Assembly (NCBI GenBank): GCA_003222935.1
Contig: QHXL01000190.1
Span: 1 to 5,076, forward strand
Reading direction: 5' to 3'
DNA from: Acidobacteriota bacterium
GTDB taxonomy: Bacteria > Acidobacteriota > Blastocatellia > Pyrinomonadales > Pyrinomonadaceae
DNA length: 5,076 bases
Below the pieces are notes generated by a model. The model saw only the letters and a program-made list of their open reading frames with translations. It had not been told where the DNA came from and searched no databases. The translations under genes and the position numbers were made by a program. Within the stretch, counting starts at the first letter, position 1, and every line of letters begins with the position of its first letter. Positions 1-5,076 of this stretch are shown here, in pieces.

Positions 1-126
1 GTAAAGCTGTGAAGAGCTAAATGTTAACACATCGCCACGAGCACTTTGCTTCGCAATGTCGCGCATTACTATTAGGAGCACAACTCTAATTAATCGTCTG
101 CACAATAGAATGATCGACGAAGGTAA

Positions 127-307
127 CGGCTTCGCCGCCCGATGTGAGGCGACGGCAATGCCTCGCCGTAACAGAGCCTTGGATTTTGGGCTATGCCCTG
201 GTTCGGGCTCGGCCCCATCTGGTGCGACCTACTAAGCGCAATCGGAGGGGAAACGCAGCAACTTACGGCGAGGCCTAGCCATCGCCTCACATCCGGCGGC
301 GAAGGCG
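127..307. repeat. Long imperfect inverted repeat, REP-like pair
   Basis: The left arm 131-171 and right arm 263-303 are reverse complements at 37 of 41 positions, around a 91-base centre. The match extends weakly to 127 and 307. Each arm can also fold alone: GAGGC/GCCTC at 146-150 and 160-164 in the left arm, and at 270-274 and 284-288 in the right arm, each with a nine-base loop. The left arm has an alternative ACGGC/GCCGT stem at 152-156 and 165-169. Two inverted copies of a short hairpin unit next to the 3' end of a gene is the layout of bacterial REP/BIME elements. A non-autonomous transposon remnant or a structured RNA is an alternative. No transposase or RAYT gene is in the window, and I see no clear target duplication. 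Confidence 0.65.
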
Positions 308-358
308 AGTCGAAAAGTTTAGTTCAAAATGAAAACTTAGGTACTTGCCAGGGAAAGG

Positions 359-370
359 CTTACGCCGAGG
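359..370. repeat. Partial third copy of the inverted-repeat arm end
   Basis: CTTACGCCGAGG at this position matches 262-273 (CTTACGGCGAGG) at 11 of 12 bases in the same orientation. A second short direct repeat, GAGTCGAAA, occurs at 307-315 and again at 371-379, just after each copy's neighbourhood. Together they suggest that a degenerate repeat unit extends to the right of the main palindrome. The match is short and could partly be chance. Confidence 0.35.
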
Positions 371-509
371 GAGTCGAAACTGCAGCCACACCGGAAAATT
401 AGAGCGGTCGCAGTTTTTGAATTCATGGAACCGGCGCACCTCTGTGGGTGCCGCTCTCAAGTTCGAGGACATGGCTCAGGTGGAAAAGACGAGAGTTTTT
501 AGCGACGGC

Positions 510-1253
510 TTAGTATTCAAGTTCGCCGTTGTAAAGCATGTCTGAAACTTTGAAGCGCCGGTCCACCCTGGGACCTCTCGGGAACTTTGAGTGGAACCGA
601 ACTTCACCAGTGTTATCCGAGATGAACGGCTTTCCATCCATCTCTCGCAAGAAGATAAATCGAGCCCCAAATCCATCCTTTCCCGGCGGAACATATTCCT
701 CGAGGAAAAGACGCTTCCCGTTTCTCTCTAAATAGGTATCGTTCTTAAGCGTTGCCGTAACTGCACCGTTTATCGCCTCAGCCACTGCTCGTTGGTACCG
801 TTGATCTGGCGACTCGGCGATCAGGGTGACAATGATCGAGTCGGTAGCCTTGACGTTTGCGAAGTTGTGCAGCTTTGCGACCACATCTGGCGTCGGGTTG
901 GTTTGCAATTCCATCAGACGAACCAAGGCACGTCTCACCGGCCTGGCTGAGAAAAACCTGATCATATACTTAATGTTAACCGACTGATTTGTAGCACCGA
1001 TTGCAACTCGTTCAGCTGTGTTATCGGGCCTCGTCGATGGAGACGTAGGTGAGTAAAACATTTCCGACGTGTCAGTCTCGGTTTGATTCAATGCCCAGGG
1101 AGAATCTGACAACATCTTCTCAGCGTCCTTCTTGGTCCACTTCATCCAGGACTGATCGTCATTTTGCGGTGATTGGGTCGACACTGTTGCGAACACTGCC
1201 AACGAAGAGAAAACCAGTGCAACGCTAAACAAAAGACAAAATAGGGGCTTCAT
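510..1253 (-). CDS. Secreted hypothetical protein, paralog D of the tandem family
   Basis: This 247-residue protein starts at ATG 1253 and ends with TAA at 510. The frame extends upstream to a TTG at 1388, but that would overlap the end of paralog C and place 45 residues before a clear signal peptide. The ATG at 1253 has GGAAGGA six bases upstream and begins MKPLFCLLF, so I chose it. The signal peptide is about residues 1-22. W36xxW39, DSPW53 and TETDTSEMFYSPT (58-70) follow at the same positions as in C. The linker (71-84) is shorter than in C. SARPVRRALVRLMELQ runs from 102, YLERNGKRLF...DGFGARFIFLR is at about 174-203, and DMLYNGELEY closes the protein. It is the last gene of the array, 22 bases after C. 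The close match to C points to a recent duplication. The mature part has no cysteine. Function unknown. Confidence 0.9.
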   Translation of the reverse strand: MKPLFCLLFSVALVFSSLAVFATVSTQSPQNDDQSWMKWTKKDAEKMLSDSPWALNQTETDTSEMFYSPTSPSTRPDNTAERVAIGATNQSVNIKYMIRFFSARPVRRALVRLMELQTNPTPDVVAKLHNFANVKATDSIIVTLIAESPDQRYQRAVAEAINGAVTATLKNDTYLERNGKRLFLEEYVPPGKDGFGARFIFLREMDGKPFISDNTGEVRFHSKFPRGPRVDRRFKVSDMLYNGELEY

Positions 1254-1259
1254 CAGTTG

Positions 1260-1266
1260 TCCTTCC
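1260..1266 (-). promoter_or_regulatory. Shine-Dalgarno site that sets the start of paralog D
   Basis: The minus strand reads GGAAGGA here, six bases before ATG 1253 and inside the 22-base gap after paralog C. It supports the 247-residue product over the longer TTG-initiated reading frame. Confidence 0.75.
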
Positions 1267-1275
1267 GTATCAGAG

Positions 1276-2034
1276 TTAATACTCGAGTTCGCCGTTGTAC
1301 ACCATTTCAGAGACTTTGAAACGTTTATCGATCTGGGGTCCTTTTTCAAACTTTGCAACGAACCGGACCTCACCTGTCTTGTCGTCAATAAAGGGCCTCT
1401 CGTCCATCATTCGCAGGAAGATGAATCGCGCCCCAAAACCATCCCTGCCTGGCGGGATATATTCTTCGAGGAACAATCGCTTTCCGTTGCGCTCGAGGTA
1501 CGTCTCGTTTTTCAACGTGCCTGTGACCGCGCTGTTTATGGCCTGCATCACTTCACGCTCGGAACGTTGGTCGGTCGACTGAGCCACGAGCGTAATGATG
1601 ATTGAATCAGTGGCCTTCACGTTCGCGAAGTTGTGCAGTTTCTGGACTTGCTCCGCCGAAGGAGTGCTTTGCAGTTCCATAAGGCGAACAAGCGCGCGCC
1701 TAACCGGGCGCGCAGAGAAAAAGCGGAGCACATACTTCACGTTCACGGATTGATTAGTGGCGCCTTGCTCAAGTCGAGTTTTATCGTTGGGTTGTGGCCG
1801 GGCGCCGGGCTTGTTGGGATCAGCAGTTGGCGAGAAAAACATTTCCGAAGTGTCCGTCTCAGTTTGATTACCTGACCACGGCGATTCTGACAAAATCTTT
1901 TCGGCTTCCTTCCTGGTCCATTTGGTCCAGGTCTCGTCGTCTTTCTGGCTCGCCTGTGACGACACCACAGCCGAAACGCCAAAAGAGGTAAGAATCAACG
2001 CGATGGTGAACACGAGACACGCCGAAGCTCTCAT
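1276..2034 (-). CDS. Secreted hypothetical protein, paralog C of the tandem family
   Basis: This 252-residue protein starts at ATG 2034, with AGGAAGG (2044-2050) nine bases upstream, and ends with TAA at 1276. Only 18 bases separate it from the stop of paralog B. The signal peptide is about residues 1-22 (MRAS, hydrophobic core, VSA). A short polar stretch, SSQASQKDDE, precedes W36xxW39 and ESPW53. TETDTSEMFFSPT at about 58-70 is followed by a Pro/Asn/Lys-rich linker (about 71-88) and then GATNQSVNVKY. SARPVRRALVRLMELQ runs from 107. HNFANVKATDSIIITL forms a predicted helix-strand pair. YLERNGKRLF...DGFGARFIFLR is at about 179-208, and EMVYNGELEY ends the protein. It is very similar to D along its whole length, except in the linker. 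The mature part has no cysteine. No enzyme motif is seen and the function is unknown. Confidence 0.9.
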   Translation of the reverse strand: MRASACLVFTIALILTSFGVSAVVSSQASQKDDETWTKWTRKEAEKILSESPWSGNQTETDTSEMFFSPTADPNKPGARPQPNDKTRLEQGATNQSVNVKYVLRFFSARPVRRALVRLMELQSTPSAEQVQKLHNFANVKATDSIIITLVAQSTDQRSEREVMQAINSAVTGTLKNETYLERNGKRLFLEEYIPPGRDGFGARFIFLRMMDERPFIDDKTGEVRFVAKFEKGPQIDKRFKVSEMVYNGELEY

Positions 2035-2043
2035 GACGTTTTG

Positions 2044-2050
2044 CCTTCCT
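2044..2050 (-). promoter_or_regulatory. Shine-Dalgarno site of paralog C
   Basis: The minus strand reads AGGAAGG, nine bases before ATG 2034. It closely resembles the site in front of D (GGAAGGA), which fits a duplicated gene-plus-leader unit. Confidence 0.65.
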
Positions 2051-2052
2051 TC

Positions 2053-2814
2053 TTAGTATTCCAACTTACCGTTGTAGATCATGTCAGACACTTTGAACGT
2101 AACATTCAACTTAAGCTGCGAAGCCATCTCGGAATAGAAGCGAACTGTTCCGCTTTTCTCATCCAGGAAATTTTGCTCGTCGACCAGCCTCGGGAAAATG
2201 AACTTCGCGCCAAGCCCATCACTGGTCGGCGGATGGTAGTCGATCGGAAACAGTCGTTTGCCATCTTTCCGCTCCAGGTAGGTAGCGTTTTTTATCGTTC
2301 CTATTCTCGCGGTCGCAAATGTTTGCATAGCCGGTCCCGAAAAGCGCGAATCGATCGAGTCGAGCGTAACGGCTACCACAATGTAGTCTTTAAAATCACG
2401 CTGAACGAAAGCATTCAGATCTTCTAAGAATTCTCCACTTGAATTTTTCTGTTCAAGCGAGATGACACGCATGAATGCCTGTCTTACCGGTTTAGCCGAC
2501 AGCAGTCGCACGTGGTAATTGACTGAGATCGCCTGGTTCGTTGCTCCCTGATCAGCGCGATTGTTGTTGATCCCTTGCGTGGTTCCAGTGCGACCTCTAA
2601 TAGCATCGGATCGTCCGATTGCACCAGTGCCTCCGGAAGTTGGCGTGTACATCATTTCTGATAAATCTGTTTCGGTTTGAGTTTGTCCCCATGGTGAGTC
2701 ATTCAAAATCTTTTCGGCTTCAGTTTTTGACCACTCAAGCCATTTCTTTTCCTGGGCCATACCGGCGCTCACAAGAAGCGCCGGTACAAGAATCGCGAAA
2801 AGCAACTTTCTCAT
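2053..2814 (-). CDS. Secreted hypothetical protein, paralog B of the tandem family
   Basis: This 253-residue protein starts at ATG 2814, 26 bases after the stop of paralog A, and ends with TAA at 2053. The region before the start has only a weak purine stretch (AAGTGA or TAAGAA), unlike the good Shine-Dalgarno sites of the other three. Translation may therefore depend on coupling to gene A (inference). The signal peptide covers residues 1-20 (MRK, hydrophobic core, GMA before Gln21). Then come W25xxW28, DSPW42, QTETDLSEM at about 46-54 and a Gly/Arg/Asn-rich linker at about 59-90. GATNQ at 90-94 leads into SAKPVR at 106-111. The block YLERKDGKRLF...DGLGAKFIFPR is at about 179-209, and DMIYNGKLEY ends the protein. 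B shares GATNQ and TETDxSEM with C and D, but the KDGK form, the SAKPVR spelling and the GKLEY ending with A. It sits between the two subgroups. The mature part has no cysteine. Function unknown. Confidence 0.9.
   Translation of the reverse strand: MRKLLFAILVPALLVSAGMAQEKKWLEWSKTEAEKILNDSPWGQTQTETDLSEMMYTPTSGGTGAIGRSDAIRGRTGTTQGINNNRADQGATNQAISVNYHVRLLSAKPVRQAFMRVISLEQKNSSGEFLEDLNAFVQRDFKDYIVVAVTLDSIDSRFSGPAMQTFATARIGTIKNATYLERKDGKRLFPIDYHPPTSDGLGAKFIFPRLVDEQNFLDEKSGTVRFYSEMASQLKLNVTFKVSDMIYNGKLEY
2761..2785 (-). repeat. Perfect 9-bp hairpin inside the signal-peptide codons of paralog B
   Basis: ACCGGCGCT at 2761-2769 and AGCGCCGGT at 2777-2785 are exact reverse complements with a seven-base loop. 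The stem lies about 30-55 bases after the ATG, in codons for the hydrophobic core and cleavage region. In mRNA it would be a stable GC-rich stem close to a start that itself has a weak ribosome site. A regulatory role is speculative; it may only reflect the Pro/Ala/Gly codons used there. Confidence 0.5.
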
Positions 2815-2840
2815 TTCTTAATATCACTTTCGACCGCTGG

Positions 2841-3581
2841 CTAGTATTCCAACTTCCCGTCGTACAGCATATCTGAAAGCTTGTACTTCGTGTTTAGTTT
2901 CATCCTCTCGTTAAACTGCGCGAAGAACTTCACGTTATCGGTTTCGGCAAGGAAAGGCTGCCCGTCAACTACCCGCTGAAAGATAAATTTCGCGCCCATT
3001 CCGTCGCCGGTTGGTGCTCGATACTCCATCAGGAATAGCTTCTTCCCATCCTTGCGTTCCAGATAGACGTTTTGTTGCAGCGCTTCAGTGGTTGCAGCCG
3101 TAAAGGTACGGACCAGCGGTCCCGCCATCTTCGGATCCTCTACCTCTAACGCCACACAAAGCACAATGTAGTCATTAAAGGAACGATCGACGAAAGTCTG
3201 TAATTGTCCGGCCAGTTCTTCGTTTGCCTGTGCCTGGGCCAACAAGACTTTTCGCGCAAAAGCAGCTCGAACTGGTTTAGCCGAAAGAAAGCTGACGTGG
3301 TATTTAACAACTGATGAGGGCTTCGTTTGACCGGATTCCACACGACCCGCCGCTGAGATATTAGTAGACTCACTCTTCGCTGCACCGGTGGCGGTTATCG
3401 CCGAGGTTTGTGAAGACGAACTGGCCGCACTGCCTTCTGATTGTGTTTGTCCCCACGCTGAATCATTCAGTGTTTTGTCGACATCTTTTTTTGTCCACTC
3501 GGTCCATGGTTTTGCTTTTTGTGCCAACCCGGTCCCTGCAAGCATGACTAATACAAAGCACGCAGAAATTACTCTCTTCAT
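2841..3581 (-). CDS. Secreted hypothetical protein, paralog A of a four-gene tandem family
   Basis: This 246-residue protein starts at ATG 3581, with AAGGAG (3590-3595) eight bases upstream, and ends with TAG at 2841. Residues 1-20 form a type I signal peptide: basic MKR, a hydrophobic core and GLA before Gln21. There is no lipobox Cys, so export to the periplasm or outside is likely. Family motifs follow in order: W26xxW29 with a Lys/Asp-rich helix ending in DSAW43; SAKPVR at 100-105; YLERKDGKKLF...DGMGAKFIF at about 173-201; and the terminal DMLYDGKLEY at 237-246. The linker at about 48-90 is rich in Ser, Ala and Thr, and lacks the TETDxSEM motif that its three sisters carry. It has a Cys in the strand DYIVLCVAL, whereas mature B, C and D have none. 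It is first in the array and the most divergent member together with B. The function is unknown. No catalytic residues are recognisable, so a structural, binding or chaperone-like role is as plausible as any. Confidence 0.9.
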   Translation of the reverse strand: MKRVISACFVLVMLAGTGLAQKAKPWTEWTKKDVDKTLNDSAWGQTQSEGSAASSSSQTSAITATGAAKSESTNISAAGRVESGQTKPSSVVKYHVSFLSAKPVRAAFARKVLLAQAQANEELAGQLQTFVDRSFNDYIVLCVALEVEDPKMAGPLVRTFTAATTEALQQNVYLERKDGKKLFLMEYRAPTGDGMGAKFIFQRVVDGQPFLAETDNVKFFAQFNERMKLNTKYKLSDMLYDGKLEY

Positions 3582-3589
3582 CTGATGGG

Positions 3590-3595
3590 CTCCTT
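3590..3595 (-). promoter_or_regulatory. Shine-Dalgarno site of paralog A
   Basis: The minus strand reads AAGGAG, eight bases before ATG 3581. It lies in the 66-base gap after the large upstream gene. I could not find a convincing -35/-10 pair in that gap, so read-through from upstream is possible. Confidence 0.7.
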
Positions 3596-3647
3596 GACTT
3601 GAACTAATTGATGGAGTGTAGAACTGACTTCCTGGCTGCCGACACGC

Positions 3648-5076
3648 TTAAGCCGTGGACTCGCAAGTGAACTCACTAAAGGTGGAGAACCTGTCGGAAC
3701 CGTGATCGGCCGCGATGTCGCGACGCTCATAGTCGAGATGTATTACCGACATTAGCAGAGTGGCTTGTTCGTCGACGAGTCGGAGACTCAGGTCGTTCGT
3801 CGTGATCTTTCCAGATAGCAAATCGGAAAGCAAGTAGTGACGACAACTAAATGCCGGCACTTTACCGAGCGGCACTCTTTCGACCAAACCGGCTGACGCG
3901 AATATCTCAACGGTGGGATTACCCGGGAGATTTTTGTCATCAATATTGATAACTGCGAGGATCTCGTCGCGCATCATTTTTCCTGCCGCGACTGCAAGGC
4001 GAGCGCCAGCGACGATGTAATCCGTGGCGAGACCTTGGCGATGTTTGGCACGTTGATAAGCGCGCGCCGATGCAAGACCTGGCCGGAAGTGAGTAAAGGT
4101 CGGAGCGTCCCATTCGACAGCCTTCAACTCGACTTTCATCAATGTGTGATTTGTGAGTGGCGTAATAGCGAGACCCAATCCGCCGGAGAATCCTTTTGGT
4201 AAACCGAGTTGAGAAGCGTCGAGAATACAGCTTTGCTGGCCACCGAGTTTGATTGCGTTGCGTTCGATCTGTTTTTCAGAGATCGATTTAGGATTAGGAC
4301 TTTCGTTACCCATTTGCCACGCCACAGCGCCATCGGCATCCGTGATGTATGGGCTCAGCCACAGGTGATCTTCCACCGGCGCGCCGGAGCTAAGATGAAA
4401 ACGCGACTCGAGTGTAACCCCGCCAATCTTCGTCGAGTTAAAGACGAGCGGCGTGTAAAGAATGTTCTTTGCCTTAAAGCGTCCGACCGAATCAAAGGGC
4501 AACTGCGACGGTGTTGGATTGTAAGATTGCTGGTGAATCGGGTGCTCGATGGCGAAACGCGAACTGCCAGGCTGCTTGATTAGCAGGTAGCCAAAGTTCT
4601 TCACTGAACCTTTTTGGTTAACGACTGCGATTGTTCCGCCGCGTGCGCCGCCTTGTAGCTTTAGCTTTTTCCCATCCGCTTTGGCTTTCGCAAACGAGTC
4701 GCTCACGTTGCTGACGTATTCACCCTTTCGCAGATCCAGGAGCAATGATGAGTAGGCTGCCAGGTCGTACGGTAACTCCTGCAGTTTGACGCCAAACTGA
4801 TCGTAGAGACTGACCGTTCCGGTACTACGTTCCAGGTAGGGATTGAAAAGACTATAAAGACACTCGTAGTCGCGCAGTGGAGGAAACGGCATGGAGTAAA
4901 AGAAACTGTCGGCTCGCTGCCACTGGACCGGATCAGGATTGGCATGGACGTTTGCAAATGAGTTGGGAGTCTTCCAACGCACAAACGCAGAGCTAAAGAG
5001 ATCACTGGCGTGAGTCGGCACTCGCGTTTTTGCCCGCAAGCGAATCTTCAGACCACCCCAAAACCGATTATTACCG
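3648..5076 (-). CDS. Large hypothetical protein, beta-rich, 5' end outside window (partial)
   Basis: The reading frame ends with TAA at 3648-3650 and has no stop up to the right edge. The first usable in-window start is a TTG at 5039 (463 residues). It has no good Shine-Dalgarno sequence or signal peptide, and the frame stays open before it (reading GNNRFWGGLKIR), so I treat the gene as 5'-truncated. I do not recognise the family. Numbering from the TTG, the protein alternates hydrophobic strands with Gly/Asn/Asp turns and has no evident membrane helix. Three stretches, about 66-170, 196-320 and 361-455, share a loose pattern: a strand ending near Asp-Gly or Gly, a stretch resembling LPYDLAAYSSLLLDL, then another strand pair. 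This suggests repeated Ig-like or other beta-sandwich units, which is inference only. A conserved-looking segment, HFRPGL...GLATDYIVAGARL, lies at about 317-348. No catalytic motif is visible. The gene lies 66 bases upstream of paralog A on the same strand and may share its transcript. Confidence 0.8.
   Translation of the reverse strand, partial: GNNRFWGGLKIRLRAKTRVPTHASDLFSSAFVRWKTPNSFANVHANPDPVQWQRADSFFYSMPFPPLRDYECLYSLFNPYLERSTGTVSLYDQFGVKLQELPYDLAAYSSLLLDLRKGEYVSNVSDSFAKAKADGKKLKLQGGARGGTIAVVNQKGSVKNFGYLLIKQPGSSRFAIEHPIHQQSYNPTPSQLPFDSVGRFKAKNILYTPLVFNSTKIGGVTLESRFHLSSGAPVEDHLWLSPYITDADGAVAWQMGNESPNPKSISEKQIERNAIKLGGQQSCILDASQLGLPKGFSGGLGLAITPLTNHTLMKVELKAVEWDAPTFTHFRPGLASARAYQRAKHRQGLATDYIVAGARLAVAAGKMMRDEILAVINIDDKNLPGNPTVEIFASAGLVERVPLGKVPAFSCRHYLLSDLLSGKITTNDLSLRLVDEQATLLMSVIHLDYERRDIAADHGSDRFSTFSEFTCESTA

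Larger units (their letters stand above)
1..509. other. Non-coding region downstream of the array
   Basis: I find no convincing gene here. The open frames on both strands are short (under about 70 codons), lack ribosome sites and run through the inverted repeat. The arms of that repeat explain the Arg/Gly-rich translations. Apart from the repeat elements, there is a weak hairpin at about 432-453 (CGGC.CACC/GGTGCCG type with a two-base bulge) that is not followed by a T-run on the minus strand. No tRNA, CRISPR array or clear promoter was found. Confidence 0.6.

Noticed and set aside
127..307. Integron attC site, retron RNA or CRISPR repeat
   Set aside because: There is no GTTRRRY/RYYYAAC core pair, no reverse transcriptase or cas gene, and no regularly spaced direct repeats.
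432..453. Rho-independent terminator after paralog D
   Set aside because: The stem is short with a two-base bulge, and on the minus strand it is followed by TTCCATGAATTC rather than a T-run.
90..472. Short minus- and plus-strand open frames of 60-70 codons
   Set aside because: They have no ribosome sites, run through the inverted repeat, overlap each other, and give Arg/Pro-rich translations typical of non-coding GC-rich repeats.
1254..1388. N-terminal extension of paralog D to a TTG at 1388 (292 residues)
   Set aside because: It overlaps the 3' end of paralog C, uses a rare start, and puts 45 unrelated residues before a clear signal peptide that has its own strong ribosome site.
1694..1713. 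GC-rich inverted repeat GCGCGCC/GGCGCGC in paralog C
   Set aside because: It falls in the SARPVRRA-coding stretch, and the Arg and Ala codons explain it.
2041..2427. Plus-strand open frame of 128 codons
   Set aside because: It lies wholly antisense to paralog B, whose frame has a signal peptide and paralogs. It is a shadow frame.
510..3581. GWxTD-domain proteins common in Acidobacteriota
   Set aside because: The Trp-rich start looked suggestive, but the GWxTD motif and its flanking conserved residues are absent from all four proteins.
4209..4583. Plus-strand open frame of 124 codons
   Set aside because: It is antisense to the long gene at 3648-5076 and is rich in Arg/Cys, as expected of a shadow frame.

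Overview
The window looks like chromosomal DNA of a free-living bacterium. My best guess is Acidobacteriota (Blastocatellia-like), from the general style of the small secreted proteins. No rRNA, tRNA or housekeeping marker is present to confirm this. All five supported genes lie on the minus strand, so transcription runs from the right edge toward the left.

Layout in transcription order. (1) Positions 3648-5076 hold the 3' part of a gene for a large, probably beta-sheet-rich protein of unknown function. Its frame stays open through the right edge, so the true start is outside the window. (2) After a 66-base gap come four tandem paralogous genes, 2841-3581, 2053-2814, 1276-2034 and 510-1253, called A, B, C and D here. 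They are separated by only 26, 18 and 22 bases. Each encodes a 246-253 residue protein with an N-terminal signal peptide. The shared plan is a WxxW...SxW segment after the signal, a variable linker, an SA[KR]PVR motif, a YLER..GK[RK]LF...DG.GA[KR]FIF block, and an identical-style C-terminus Y[DN]G[KE]LEY followed directly by the stop codon. C and D are the most alike and look like the most recent duplication. (3) Positions 1-509 carry no convincing gene. They hold a 41-base imperfect inverted repeat (131-171 and 263-303, 37 of 41 paired positions) around a 91-base centre, each arm with its own small hairpin, plus a partial third copy of the arm end at 359-370.

The spacing and shared strand suggest that the four paralogs form one transcription unit, possibly together with the upstream large gene. 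All four are predicted to be exported, so the cluster probably makes a set of related periplasmic or extracellular proteins. What they do cannot be told from sequence alone. I recognise no catalytic site in any of them and give no gene symbols. The most distinctive points are the four-copy array with an invariant C-terminal tail and the REP-like inverted repeat just downstream of it.
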